Origin: Phycisphaerae bacterium
Lineage (GTDB): Bacteria; Planctomycetota; Phycisphaerae; Sedimentisphaerales; Anaerobacaceae
DNA length: 64,000 nucleotides
NCBI GenBank assembly: GCA_028714255.1
Contig: JAQTMR010000003.1
Location: 112,111 to 176,110, forward strand
Direction of reading: 5' to 3'
Shown here one piece after another: positions 1 to 8,689 of the stretch. Numbering within the stretch: position 1 is the first letter of the stretch; each line of letters starts with the position of its first letter. The notes below the pieces were generated by a model. The model searched no databases and had not been told where the DNA came from. It was given only the letters and a program-made list of their open reading frames with translations. The position numbers and the translations under genes are program-made.

Positions 1-1
1 T

Positions 2-832
2 GAATACCTGAACAACAAAGGTATTGATTCGCCAAGGTTAAGCGCGGAGATTCTGCTGTCCTGTGTGCTGGGATTAAAACGGATTGAATTATATACGCAG
101 TTCGAAAAAATCGTCAGTGAAGAACAGTTAGGCAGACTGCACAATTTGGTGGAACGAGCTGGGCGGCACGAACCTATTGCTTATTTAGCAGGCAAAACCG
201 AATTTTATTCCCTTGAAATAGAAGTCTCGGCTGATTGTCTGATTCCCCGGCCGGAGACTGAACTGCTTGTCGAAAGGGCAATAGAATTTTTACGGGTGCG
301 AAGCGGTAAACAATTTATCTGCGATTTATGTACCGGCAGCGGCTGCATCGCTGCGGCGATTGCCAAAAATTATCCTGATTGCCAGATAATCGCGACAGAT
401 ATCTGCGATGCGGCTTTAAGCGTAGCTGACAGAAATATCGAGAAGCACCAGCTCGGAGAGCGAATCAAGCTTTTGCACGGCGATTTGTTCGACCCGATTG
501 TTCCGTACCTGGATGTTGAAAAATTCGATTTGATTGTTTGCAATCCTCCTTATGTCAGTGCCGCTGAGTTCGAAAAGCTCGACAAAAACGTGAAAGATTA
601 CGAGCCGAGGCTTGCGCTATTCGCTGGGGACGAGGGATTGGATATTTACCGAAGGATTGTCGAGAAGGCAGGACAGTTTCTTAAGCCTGACGCAAAATTA
701 ATGCTGGAGATAGGCTGCGAGCAAGGTCCGGCGGTGAAGCAATTACTTGAAATGGTTGGTTGTTTTAGTGAAATTACGATTGAAAAAGATAATCAGGGTA
801 ATGACCGGATTGTAATCGCGAAAAAAAGTTAG
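2..832 (+). CDS. prmC: Release factor glutamine methyltransferase (5' end outside window)
   Basis: PrmC (HemK) methylates the glutamine of the GGQ motif in peptide-chain release factors, using S-adenosylmethionine in the cytoplasm. The frame is open from base 2, so the true start lies before the window; a GTG at 65 is internal. Visible motifs are IPRPETELLVE at the end of the N-terminal helical domain, the SAM-binding LCTGSGCIAAAIA loop, and the substrate-glutamine motif NPPYVS near base 540. The C-terminus is normal and the gene ends in TAG. In most bacteria prmC follows prfA, so prfA is expected just upstream; that is inference. Confidence 0.93.
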   Translation, partial: EYLNNKGIDSPRLSAEILLSCVLGLKRIELYTQFEKIVSEEQLGRLHNLVERAGRHEPIAYLAGKTEFYSLEIEVSADCLIPRPETELLVERAIEFLRVRSGKQFICDLCTGSGCIAAAIAKNYPDCQIIATDICDAALSVADRNIEKHQLGERIKLLHGDLFDPIVPYLDVEKFDLIVCNPPYVSAAEFEKLDKNVKDYEPRLALFAGDEGLDIYRRIVEKAGQFLKPDAKLMLEIGCEQGPAVKQLLEMVGCFSEITIEKDNQGNDRIVIAKKS

Positions 833-1216
833 TGATGTCGGTTTTTAGTAGTAATAATGGGGGTGGAGGGTGTTAAAAGAGGAGTTTGGGCAAGATAGGT
901 AAGAAAAAAGCTGTTAGAAACTTTGGATAATTTACAAAAACGTGGGGGAAAAAGAAGTAAAACTCGCAAAAAATTACATTTTTGTGTGGCAAAAGTTCAA
1001 AATTATGGGTTAAATTTCCAAAATGAACGATGGGGATTGTTATATGCCGGTTTTATTTATTTTAAAGTCTAATAACCGCCGATATAAACCCTATAAATAA
1101 GGAATCTGGTGGGCGTTTTTATAACATACTTTATGGATTCGAATAATTAGTTGATGGAGCGGGGGTTACGTAAAGAAAAGATTTAAGTAACCAAGTTAAG
1201 CTAAGGAAAGCCGAAA
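833..1216. other. Intergenic region before the autotransporter gene
   Basis: This 384-bp AT-rich gap contains no convincing ORF. Near its right end a short inverted repeat, GGTTAC (1164-1169) and GTAACC (1187-1192), has a 17-base loop and may lie in the 5' leader of the autotransporter mRNA. A purine-rich AAGGAAAG at about 1203 is a plausible ribosome binding site for the gene starting at 1217. No consensus -35/-10 pair could be assigned with confidence. Confidence 0.4.
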
Positions 1217-4200
1217 ATGAAGACACAAATCAAATCAATCAGCCATAGTTTCATATCAGTAATTATTATCTCTTTGCTAATTGTTTCACCTGCGTGGGCT
1301 AACTTCGTATGGGAAGGTGACGTAGACGGTGATTGGCAAACAGGTGGTAACTGGACCGGGGGCGCGAAGCCTACCGGCGCCGTAGGAACTCTTACATTTG
1401 GAGACATAAGCGGGGGTGTGCATGCAATTACGGCGGCTGATGATGCTTTGACGGGTGTTGATGGTATCAATTTTAATTCGTCCGACGCAGCTTATTCGAT
1501 AACTGGTACCGGCAGCCTCACTTTCAGTACAGATGCGACTATTACTGGTGACCTGGGTCGAATACAGACTTTTAGTGCCGGTCTCGGCTTTGTCAGCGAT
1601 GGGCTCACCTTCGACGGTGCTGATAGTTATACAGTAAGCGGCGCTATCAGCGGCACTACTATTGTTAAATCAGGGGTTGGCACCCTTACATTTAGCGGAA
1701 CCAACACCTATACCGGTTCAACAACGATAAGCGCGGGTACATTGATAGCTTCAGGCGGCTCTGCTATCGCGGACGCAGGTGCAGTGAGTCTTGCGGACGT
1801 TTTGGGCGCAGGTTTCGAAATATCCGCCAGCGAAACGATAGGTTCGCTATCGGGCGGCGGGACTACCGGCGGCAATGTCAACCTCAATGCCAATACACTT
1901 ACAGTCGGTGACGGCTCAAATACAACTTACTCCGGTGTTATCAGCGGAGCAGGGGCATTGACCAAGGAGGGCGGAGGTACCCTTACGCTTGATGGTACGA
2001 ACACTTACACCGGGATAACAACATTAAATGCCGGCAAGTTAAGCATCGGCGCCGACAGTGGATTGGGAACAGCACCCGGAGGGGCAACAGCAACACAAAT
2101 CACTTTTGGCGGAGGCACACTGGAGACATCAGCTGATATGACCCTTAACGCCAACAGGGGTATAACGCTAACTGGAGCAGGCACGATAGATGTAGATGCG
2201 GGCACGACACTAACATATAACGGCATCATCGCGGGAGCCAGTACGCTGGCGAAAGCAGATACTGGAACACTTAGCCTTGGCGGAACCAACACCTATACCG
2301 GAGCAACGAGTGTAGATGCCGGTACGCTGTTAGTGACAGCGGACCAGGCATTGGGCACGGCTGCGGCAGGCACAACAGTAGTAAGCGGGGCGACATTAGG
2401 CCTTTCCGGAGGCGTAAACTACAGCACAGCAGAGGCATTAAATATAAGCGGTACTGGAGTAAGCGGGGTCGGAGCGCTGCATAACGTCGGCGGCGACAAT
2501 ACATTTGCGGGCAACATAATCCTTGGAGTAGCAAGCACAATAGGTTCATCGGGAGACACATTAACCGCGTCCGGGACAATAAATAACGGCGGATTTCTGC
2601 TGACCACAGCAGGGGCAGGCAACGTAACGTTGAGCGGAGTAATCAGCGGTGGCGGCGGATTGACCAAGACCGGTGCAGGCACGACAACACTCTCGGGGGT
2701 AGGGAACTCCTACACCGGCACAACGACGATAAATGCCGGCACACTGATAGCTTCAGGCGGTGCTGCTATCGCGGACGCAGGTGCAGTGAGTCTTGCGGAC
2801 GTTTTGGGCGCAGGTTTCGAAATATCCGCCAGCGAAACGATAGGTTCGCTATCGGGCGGCGGGACTACCGGCGGCAATGTCAACCTCAATGCCAATACAC
2901 TTACAGTCGGTGACGGCTCAAATACAACTTACTCCGGTGTTATCAGCGGAGCAGGGGCATTGACCAAGGAGGGCGGAGGTACCCTTACGCTTGATGGTAC
3001 GAACACTTACACCGGGATAACAACATTAAATGCCGGCAAGTTAAGCATCGGCGCCGACAGTGGATTGGGAACAGCACCCGGAGGGGCAACAGCAACACAA
3101 ATCACTTTTGGCGGAGGCACACTGGAGACATCAGCTGATATGACCCTTAACGCCAACAGGGGTATAACGCTAACTGGAGCAGGCACGATAGATGTAGATG
3201 CGGGCACGACACTAACATATAACGGCATCATCGCGGGAGCCAGTACGCTGGCGAAAGCAGATACTGGAACACTTAGCCTTGGCGGAACCAACACCTATAC
3301 CGGAGCAACGAGTGTAGATGCCGGTACGCTGTTAGTGACAGCGGACCAGGCATTGGGCACGGCTGCGGCAGGCACAACAGTAGTAAGCGGGGCGACATTA
3401 GGCCTTTCCGGAGGCGTAAACTACAGCACAGCAGAGGCATTAAATATAAGCGGTACTGGAGTAAGCGGGGTCGGAGCGCTGCATAACGTCGGCGGCGACA
3501 ATACATTTGCGGGCAACATAATCCTTGGAGTAGCAAGCACAATAGGTTCATCGGGAGACACATTAACCGCGTCCGGGACAATAAATAACGGCGGATTTCT
3601 GCTGACCACAGCAGGGGCAGGCAACGTAACGTTGAGCGGAGTAATCAGCGGTGGCGGCGGATTGACCAAGACCGGTGCAGGCACGACAACACTCTCGGGG
3701 GTAGGGAACTCCTACACCGGCACAACGACGATAAATGCCGGCACACTGATAGCTTCAGGCGGTGCTGCTATCGCGGACGCAGGTGCAGTGAGTCTTGCGG
3801 ACGTTTTGGGCGCAGGTTTCGAAATATCCGCCAGCGAAACGATAGGTTCGCTATCGGGCGGCGGGACTACCGGCGGTAATGTCAACCTCAACGCCAATAC
3901 ACTTACAGTCGGTGACGGCTCAAATACAACTTACTCGGGTGTAATCAGCGGAGCAGGGGCATTGACCAAGGAGGGCGGAGGTACCCTTACGCTTGATGGT
4001 ACGAACACTTACACAGGGATAACAACATTGAATGCCGGTACAATAGTTCTTGGCGCTGATGCGGCACTGGGAACAGGCGGTTTGACACTCGGCGGCGCGG
4101 CAGCTCTTCAATCGAATCTTGACGCCCGGACGGTGAGTAACACAATCGCCACTGGCGGCAACATTTTGACGGTTTCGGGTGCAAGCAATCTGGCTCTTAG

Positions 4201-6166
4201 CGGGATTATATCCGGCATAGGCAGCTTGACTGTAAATATGGCAACAGCGGCAGACACTCTTACGCTTTCGGGGACCAATACTTATACCGGCGGAACAACC
4301 GTTACCACAGGTATTCTAACAGGTACCACAAACAGCCTTCAGGGTGACATTGCCAATGGCGCCGCCGGTACAGTAATCTTCAACCAGGCATTTAACGGCA
4401 CGTATGCAGATGTAATAAGCGGGGCAGGGGCATTGACGAAGGCAGGAGCGGGTACACTTACGTTGAGTGGTAACAATACTATTACCGGCCTTACAACATT
4501 GACGGCGGGCGGGTTAATTCTGAACGGCCAGGTGGGCGGCGGCCTTACAGTAACCGGCGGTACACTAAGCGGAATCGGAACGGTTACCGGCACGGTCACC
4601 CTGAATGGGGGTACATTCTCGCCCGGCAACAGTATCGGGACAACAACTATTATTGGAAATTATATACAAACTGCAGGAACTCTTGAAGTAGAAGTTTCAA
4701 AGACGGGTGGGGCAGATCTTCTGGATGTATCCGGCACAGCGAACATCGGAGCCGGCAGCACTATCCATGTGCTTGATATCAGTCCTGTCGGGAATATAAT
4801 TGTAACGGGCGACACTTTTAATATCATTCAAGCAGGCGGAGCTATAACCGACGGCGGGCCAACCATTACCGATAATTCAGCTGTGCTGAGTTTCACCGGC
4901 GGCATCAGCGGCGCTTTCTATCAACTGACAGCGACGCGACAGGCTTTTGCTGCTGCCGGCGGCATGGGTGCAGCAGGCGGTCCATTATCGGCAATTGACT
5001 CTGATATGGCCAATGCGAGCGGCGACTATGTAACGTTAATCAATGCTCTTACCGCCCTGAATACGACCCAGCTCAACAACGCAGAAAAACAACTCGACCC
5101 GCTGCCTTATGGTTCATCAACAACAGTATCTATCAGGACCACTCAACAAATGGCGGGTAATCTGGCGAATTATCTAAGCGCACGGCGTTCAGGAACCGGA
5201 AGGGCTATGATGTTCGACTCGCAGATGCACGAACGTCAGACGTTGATAGCAGACGCATCGAATGACCCTCGAATGCTTGCCTACGTCATCAACGAAAACA
5301 AGAAGATGGAGCGAATGCAAGAAAAAGAAACAGAGGATAACAGCATCAAAGGATTTTTCCGGCCATTCGGAGTTTTTTATAACCACGACACGACTTCAAA
5401 TATGACGGGTTTCGACGCAAAAGCGGTCGGCGCTCTGTTCGGTATTGACAGGAATTACGGGGCCAACTGGATAGTCGGTATCGGCGGCGGATATACCCGT
5501 TCCTCGATTCACTTTAAGGACAACCGCGGTGAAGGAGAGACGGACAGTTTCAAGTTAGGACCTTACGCATCTTATTCCAAAGGTAATTTCTTCGCAGACA
5601 CATCGGTAAGCTTAGGCTTCCACGAAAACGACAACAAACGCAATATAAGATTCCCCGGTATGAGCCGGACCGCCAGAAGCGATTACAGCGCCTATGATTT
5701 ATCCGTATATGCTGGCACCGGCTACGATTTCCATGTCAAAGATTTGACGGTTACTCCAACGGCATCTATGCAATACATCACCTATCACACCGAAAGTTTC
5801 CGTGAGAAGGGTGCAGGTGCAGCCGGTCTGGATGTGGACGCAACGACATCGGAATCGCTTCGCAGCAAGCTGGGCGTGACATTGTCTAAGGTTCTCGAAT
5901 TACACGGGATCAAAGTTGTGCCGGAAGTATTTGCCGGATGGGCACATGAATTTATGGATGACGAGAATATCCGAGCCAGATTTGTACAGGGAACCGCAAA
6001 ATTTACGACCAACGTAGATGATGACTGGGACGACAGTGTGTATTTCGGCACCGGGATTTCCGCATTGCTGAGAAAAAATGTTTCGGCCTTTGTACGCTAT
6101 GAAGGAGAATACTCTTCCGGCAACGGCATAAATGCATTGAACTTCGGGGTTACGATTCTATTTTAG
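1217..6166 (+). CDS. Autotransporter-type outer membrane protein with passenger repeats
   Basis: A 1649-residue type V secreted surface protein. A signal peptide (residues 1-28, ending PAWA before NFVWEG) is followed by a very long Gly/Ser/Thr/Ala-rich passenger made of repeats of the form GxGxLTKxGxGTLTLxGxNTYTGxTT, the passenger-associated transport repeat expected to form a beta-helix. From about residue 1370 the sequence changes to an autotransporter beta-barrel ending in NFGVTILF, with the terminal Phe typical of outer-membrane barrels. It implies a true outer membrane. The passenger contains a 334-residue block present twice plus a partial third copy. Its ligand or role (adhesion, surface layer) cannot be read from sequence. 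Antisense ORFs inside it are artefacts of its GC-rich repeats. Confidence 0.9.
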   Translation: MKTQIKSISHSFISVIIISLLIVSPAWANFVWEGDVDGDWQTGGNWTGGAKPTGAVGTLTFGDISGGVHAITAADDALTGVDGINFNSSDAAYSITGTGSLTFSTDATITGDLGRIQTFSAGLGFVSDGLTFDGADSYTVSGAISGTTIVKSGVGTLTFSGTNTYTGSTTISAGTLIASGGSAIADAGAVSLADVLGAGFEISASETIGSLSGGGTTGGNVNLNANTLTVGDGSNTTYSGVISGAGALTKEGGGTLTLDGTNTYTGITTLNAGKLSIGADSGLGTAPGGATATQITFGGGTLETSADMTLNANRGITLTGAGTIDVDAGTTLTYNGIIAGASTLAKADTGTLSLGGTNTYTGATSVDAGTLLVTADQALGTAAAGTTVVSGATLGLSGGVNYSTAEALNISGTGVSGVGALHNVGGDNTFAGNIILGVASTIGSSGDTLTASGTINNGGFLLTTAGAGNVTLSGVISGGGGLTKTGAGTTTLSGVGNSYTGTTTINAGTLIASGGAAIADAGAVSLADVLGAGFEISASETIGSLSGGGTTGGNVNLNANTLTVGDGSNTTYSGVISGAGALTKEGGGTLTLDGTNTYTGITTLNAGKLSIGADSGLGTAPGGATATQITFGGGTLETSADMTLNANRGITLTGAGTIDVDAGTTLTYNGIIAGASTLAKADTGTLSLGGTNTYTGATSVDAGTLLVTADQALGTAAAGTTVVSGATLGLSGGVNYSTAEALNISGTGVSGVGALHNVGGDNTFAGNIILGVASTIGSSGDTLTASGTINNGGFLLTTAGAGNVTLSGVISGGGGLTKTGAGTTTLSGVGNSYTGTTTINAGTLIASGGAAIADAGAVSLADVLGAGFEISASETIGSLSGGGTTGGNVNLNANTLTVGDGSNTTYSGVISGAGALTKEGGGTLTLDGTNTYTGITTLNAGTIVLGADAALGTGGLTLGGAAALQSNLDARTVSNTIATGGNILTVSGASNLALSGIISGIGSLTVNMATAADTLTLSGTNTYTGGTTVTTGILTGTTNSLQGDIANGAAGTVIFNQAFNGTYADVISGAGALTKAGAGTLTLSGNNTITGLTTLTAGGLILNGQVGGGLTVTGGTLSGIGTVTGTVTLNGGTFSPGNSIGTTTIIGNYIQTAGTLEVEVSKTGGADLLDVSGTANIGAGSTIHVLDISPVGNIIVTGDTFNIIQAGGAITDGGPTITDNSAVLSFTGGISGAFYQLTATRQAFAAAGGMGAAGGPLSAIDSDMANASGDYVTLINALTALNTTQLNNAEKQLDPLPYGSSTTVSIRTTQQMAGNLANYLSARRSGTGRAMMFDSQMHERQTLIADASNDPRMLAYVINENKKMERMQEKETEDNSIKGFFRPFGVFYNHDTTSNMTGFDAKAVGALFGIDRNYGANWIVGIGGGYTRSSIHFKDNRGEGETDSFKLGPYASYSKGNFFADTSVSLGFHENDNKRNIRFPGMSRTARSDYSAYDLSVYAGTGYDFHVKDLTVTPTASMQYITYHTESFREKGAGAAGLDVDATTSESLRSKLGVTLSKVLELHGIKVVPEVFAGWAHEFMDDENIRARFVQGTAKFTTNVDDDWDDSVYFGTGISALLRKNVSAFVRYEGEYSSGNGINALNFGVTILF
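1745..4033 (+). repeat. 1002-bp tandem duplication inside the autotransporter passenger
   Basis: Copies lie at roughly 1745-2746 and 2747-3748, with a partial third copy at 3749 to about 4033. The period is exactly 1002 bp (334 codons), so the frame is kept. The first two copies appear identical over nearly all their length. The first copy differs near its start (GGCTCTGCT versus GGTGCTGCT). The third has a few silent changes, for example GGTAAT for GGCAAT, before it diverges. Such near-identity suggests a recent duplication or ongoing gene conversion. Short-read assembly could mis-state the copy number. Confidence 0.93.
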
Positions 6167-6177
6167 ATAAGCATCTT

Positions 6178-6195
6178 CGCAACAAAAAAGTTGCG
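6178..6195 (+). other. Hairpin after the autotransporter gene
   Basis: CGCAAC and GTTGCG are perfect complements separated by six A residues, 11 bp after the autotransporter stop codon. There is no following T-run, so it is at best a weak terminator or an mRNA 3'-end stabilising hairpin. Confidence 0.4.
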
Positions 6196-6340
6196 ACAAG
6201 GCAATAAGAACCGAGTCGTACTTGCAAAAAGGCTGCAACCGGAACGGCTCTTTTTCGCAAAAAAACGGGGTTGTTCTCAAGCCTTAACTTCCTGTCGCAA
6301 CAATAGTTATACAAAAAGACAGGTTTTTCTTAAAAAACCA

Positions 6341-6370
6341 TTGACAAATAGTAGCAACTCCTGTTATAAT
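6341..6370 (+). promoter_or_regulatory. Consensus sigma-70 promoter for the PEP-CTERM gene
   Basis: TTGACA (6341-6346) and TATAAT (6365-6370) are separated by 18 bp, both perfect consensus hexamers. Transcription should start near 6377, giving an untranslated leader of about 75 bases that holds the hairpin at 6389-6413. Confidence 0.85.
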
Positions 6371-6388
6371 ATCCGCGATGGTGAATAG

Positions 6389-6413
6389 CTCCGGCTGGCA
6401 GACTACACCGGAG
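6389..6413 (+). promoter_or_regulatory. Hairpin in the leader of the PEP-CTERM gene
   Basis: CTCCGG (6389-6394) and CCGGAG (6408-6413) form a perfect 6-bp stem with a 13-base loop, between the promoter and the ribosome binding site (AGGA at 6445-6448). It may stabilise the 5' end or regulate translation. It matches no riboswitch class that I recognise. Confidence 0.4.
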
Positions 6414-6453
6414 TTTCAGGAGATGGGAAGAGTATAGATATATTAGGACATAT

Positions 6454-7065
6454 ATGATGAAAAGAGACAAATTTTTTGTAGTGACACTTCTTTTATTATT
6501 TTTGGGTACCGCTTCCTTAGTCAATGCCGGCATTACCGACTGGAACTGTGACGACGACGGCGATGGTGTGATAGAGATGACTTATGTAGACCTGTTAGAG
6601 GCAGGTGGTGAGTATACACTAGATGTCAATTGCACGCAGGCTATTTGGGATAATGGTCATATAGAGGGCGATTTCACGGTAGATGGAGACCCCGCTGTTC
6701 GTATCATCGAGGACGTGGAAAACGACACAACCTTAGCATGGACCGATTACCATATCATCATGGGCATGAGTCAGACCTTCTCGTTTGTACCTTCCGGTCT
6801 GATGATGCCGGATGGCTGGATGGCGACAATCAGTGCTGTGACAGCCGGGACGATACCGAATGGCGGTAGTGGCTATATCGGCACGATCGACTACGTCAAT
6901 GATACTGGAGACGCTATTGGCTTAGGCGAAATCGGCACTTTCGGCTTTAAAGTGTCGTTCCTCGGAAGCACTTCGTTCTGCACAGAGCAGATTCCAACGC
7001 CGGAGCCAGCAACGATGAGTTTGCTGGGATTCGGAGCATTGGCGCTTCTTAGGAAAAGAAAATAA
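6454..7065 (+). CDS. PEP-CTERM sorting domain protein
   Basis: A 203-residue exported protein. Residues 1-26 form a signal peptide (KR, then a Val/Leu-rich core, ending VNAG). The C-terminus reads TPEPATMSLLGFGALALLRKRK when its parts are joined: a PEP motif, a transmembrane helix and a basic tail. This is the sorting signal processed by exosortase (EpsH/XrtA type), usually in species that make exopolysaccharide. The mature part is acidic with scattered Cys and Gly and has no family that I recognise. No exosortase gene is in the window. Two ATGs (6454 and 6457) are possible; AGGA at 6445 fits the second slightly better. It is a single gene between its own promoter and terminator. Confidence 0.88.
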   Translation: MMKRDKFFVVTLLLLFLGTASLVNAGITDWNCDDDGDGVIEMTYVDLLEAGGEYTLDVNCTQAIWDNGHIEGDFTVDGDPAVRIIEDVENDTTLAWTDYHIIMGMSQTFSFVPSGLMMPDGWMATISAVTAGTIPNGGSGYIGTIDYVNDTGDAIGLGEIGTFGFKVSFLGSTSFCTEQIPTPEPATMSLLGFGALALLRKRK

Positions 7066-7090
7066 TATCCATTTGATTTGCTATACGAAA

Positions 7091-7120
7091 GGGCCCGGAA
7101 AATATCCGGGCTCTTTTTTT
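7091..7120 (+). terminator. Intrinsic terminator of the PEP-CTERM gene
   Basis: GGGCCCGG (7091-7098) pairs with CCGGGCTC (7106-7113; one G-T pair) around a 7-base loop, followed directly by seven T residues. It is a textbook rho-independent terminator on the plus strand, and separates this gene from the convergent apt. Confidence 0.9.
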
Positions 7121-7147
7121 ATTTGCAGTCAATGATTGATTATCTGC

Positions 7148-7675
7148 TTAGTAAGATATTGCTGCTTTGACATCATAGCCCTGAAGTTTTTCCCGGCCAT
7201 TCAGTTCTGTTAGTTCAATAAGAAAAGTGATACCCGCAATTTGCCCTCCGACTTTCTCCACGAGTCCGCAGGCAGCGGCCATTGTTCCGCCTGTCGCCAA
7301 CAGGTCATCAACCATTAAGACCTTTGCGGCCTTGCCCACGGTGTCACAATGCACCTCCAACGTGTCCGTGCCATATTCCAAATCGTATGTAGAACTTGCG
7401 GTTTTGAACGGCAGTTTGCCTTTTTTACGTATCGGCACGAAACCAACGCCGAGTTTTTTAGCAACTGCTGCGCCGAATATAAAGCCTCTGGCCTCAACGG
7501 CGGCAACATATTTGATATCAGCATTCGTAAAATCAGCACACAAAGCATCTATTGCCGCTGCGAATGCTTTTGGGTCAGCTAATAAAGGGGTGATATCGCG
7601 AAACAAAATTCCTTTTTTCGGCCAATCGGGTATGTCGCGAATGTATGTTTGCAGGTCTAATCCGTTAGTCGCCAC
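7148..7675 (-). CDS. apt: Adenine phosphoribosyltransferase
   Basis: A purine-salvage enzyme that makes AMP from adenine and PRPP. At 175 residues it has the usual family length. The PRPP loop is visible as VLMVDDLLATGGT, along with the N-terminal DWPKKGILFRDITPLL and the VEARGFIFG segment of type I PRTases. The start is GTG at 7675, supported by GGAGG eight bases upstream. The gene follows the sigma factor by about 25 bp on the same strand, so the two are probably co-transcribed. Confidence 0.95.
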   Translation of the reverse strand: MATNGLDLQTYIRDIPDWPKKGILFRDITPLLADPKAFAAAIDALCADFTNADIKYVAAVEARGFIFGAAVAKKLGVGFVPIRKKGKLPFKTASSTYDLEYGTDTLEVHCDTVGKAAKVLMVDDLLATGGTMAAACGLVEKVGGQIAGITFLIELTELNGREKLQGYDVKAAISY

Positions 7676-7700
7676 TAATCTTACCTCCGTGTTGTTGTTA

Positions 7701-8519
7701 CTATTCGTTCATGTAATCATAAAGTTTTGTAAGGGCACCGCGCTGAATCTGACGAATTCTTTCTCGTGTCAGGCCCAATTTTTGGCCTATTTGTTTCAGC
7801 GTCATCGGCTTGCATCCATCCAGGCCGTAATGCGACCTCAAAACATCGGCCTCGCGAGGTTCGATTTCGCTGAGCAATCCCATGACCTTTGCCTGTTCTT
7901 CATCAGCGACCATGGAGTCCTCGGGCTTGCCGGCGTTTTGGTCCTGGAAAGTTTCCTCGAACGTTTGATTGTCGTCTGCGTTGTCACCGCCGGAGGTATT
8001 TTTCACAGAGCCAAGTATTTTAACAACGTGATTTATGATTTTTGCTTTTCGCAGCGGCAGATGCATTATATCAGCCATTTCTTCGACATTCAATATCCTG
8101 CCGAGTCTGCCCTGGAGCTCTGCGGTGGTATGCCGCCATTGATTCATCAAAGCGACCATATAGGTAGGAATGTGTACAGGCTGAACATTGGCCAGCAGCG
8201 CGCGTTTGATACTCTGCTTTATCCACCATGCGGCGTAGGTGCTAAAACGAGTTCCATGGTCGGGGTCGAAATAATCGACTGCTTTTATAAGGCCGAGATT
8301 GCCTTCTTCAATCAAGTCCCCCAGACTCATGCCGCGGCCCACATATCTTTTTGCGATATTAACGACTAACCGCAGATTGCTTCTTACTAATTGTTCCCTC
8401 GCCCGCGGGTCATTTTCTTCAACGACCAACTTACCCAACGAATGCTCCTGCTCGGCCGTCAGCAGCGAGGCTTCGTCAATCTCTTTTAGATATTCTTTTA
8501 TAGTGATATCAAACGCTAT
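7701..8519 (-). CDS. RNA polymerase sigma-70 factor (RpoD/RpoS group), non-ATG start
   Basis: A primary-type sigma factor of about 272 residues. Region 1.2 (YLKEIDEASLLTAEQE) is followed by regions 2.1-2.4 (RLVVNIAKRYVGRG, DLIEEGNLGLIKAVDYFD, FSTYAAWWIKQSIKRA), region 3, and a region-4 helix-turn-helix (MTLKQIGQKLGLTRERIRQI). It lacks the long region 1.1 of RpoD, so it is more like a group 2/3 factor. The first conventional start (TTG, 8438) would cut region 1.2 in half. The conserved frame continues to ATA (8517-8519) or ATT (8520-8522), six to eight bases after GGAGGAG, and reaches a stop at 8561 with no ATG, GTG or TTG. Either a rare start or an upstream frameshift is therefore implied. 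Confidence 0.85.
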   Translation of the reverse strand: MAFDITIKEYLKEIDEASLLTAEQEHSLGKLVVEENDPRAREQLVRSNLRLVVNIAKRYVGRGMSLGDLIEEGNLGLIKAVDYFDPDHGTRFSTYAAWWIKQSIKRALLANVQPVHIPTYMVALMNQWRHTTAELQGRLGRILNVEEMADIMHLPLRKAKIINHVVKILGSVKNTSGGDNADDNQTFEETFQDQNAGKPEDSMVADEEQAKVMGLLSEIEPREADVLRSHYGLDGCKPMTLKQIGQKLGLTRERIRQIQRGALTKLYDYMNE

Positions 8520-8584
8520 AATTTGCTCCTCCGTTCCGCCCCAAAAAGCCTTTCCACTTCAGCTATAAGGTTAAATTTACCCAT
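8516..8584 (-). CDS. Possible 22-codon leader ORF overlapping the sigma start
   Basis: An ATG at 8584 opens a 22-residue ORF (MGKFNLIAEVERLFGAERR and three more residues) whose TAG overlaps the putative ATA start of the sigma gene in the form ATAG. It could be a leader peptide that couples translation. Alternatively it is the real N-terminus of the sigma factor, cut off by a single-base deletion or by programmed frameshifting. The sequence alone does not decide. Confidence 0.35.
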   Translation of the reverse strand: MGKFNLIAEVERLFGAERRSKL

Positions 8585-8611
8585 CTTATGGGACAACCTT
8601 TCCAAGGGGCA

Positions 8612-8635
8612 ATCTGTCCGAGATATCGGACAGAT
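8612..8635 (-). promoter_or_regulatory. Perfect inverted repeat between rpsA and the sigma gene
   Basis: ATCTGTCCGA (8612-8621) and TCGGACAGAT (8626-8635) are perfect complements with the 4-base loop GATA. It lies 55-78 bp after the rpsA stop and before the sigma gene. No T-run follows on either strand, so it is more likely an mRNA processing or stability hairpin, or an operator, than a terminator. Confidence 0.5.
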
Positions 8636-8689
8636 ATACCTACAAGTTTAGCTGATTAAATACGGCTGGTCGGATACGGCCGTTAAGCT

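Noticed and set aside
1201..6051. Many minus-strand ORFs of 60-100 residues inside the autotransporter gene
   Set aside because: They repeat with the 1002-bp period of the sense gene, are Pro/Val-rich shadows, and have no independent ribosome binding sites.
6191..6388. 65-residue plus-strand ORF after the autotransporter
   Set aside because: It has no ribosome binding site and runs through a hairpin and the consensus promoter of the next gene.
7227..8369. 380-residue plus-strand ORF opposite apt and the sigma gene
   Set aside because: Both minus-strand genes have clear family motifs over the same bases; the plus frame shows no domain and is a shadow.
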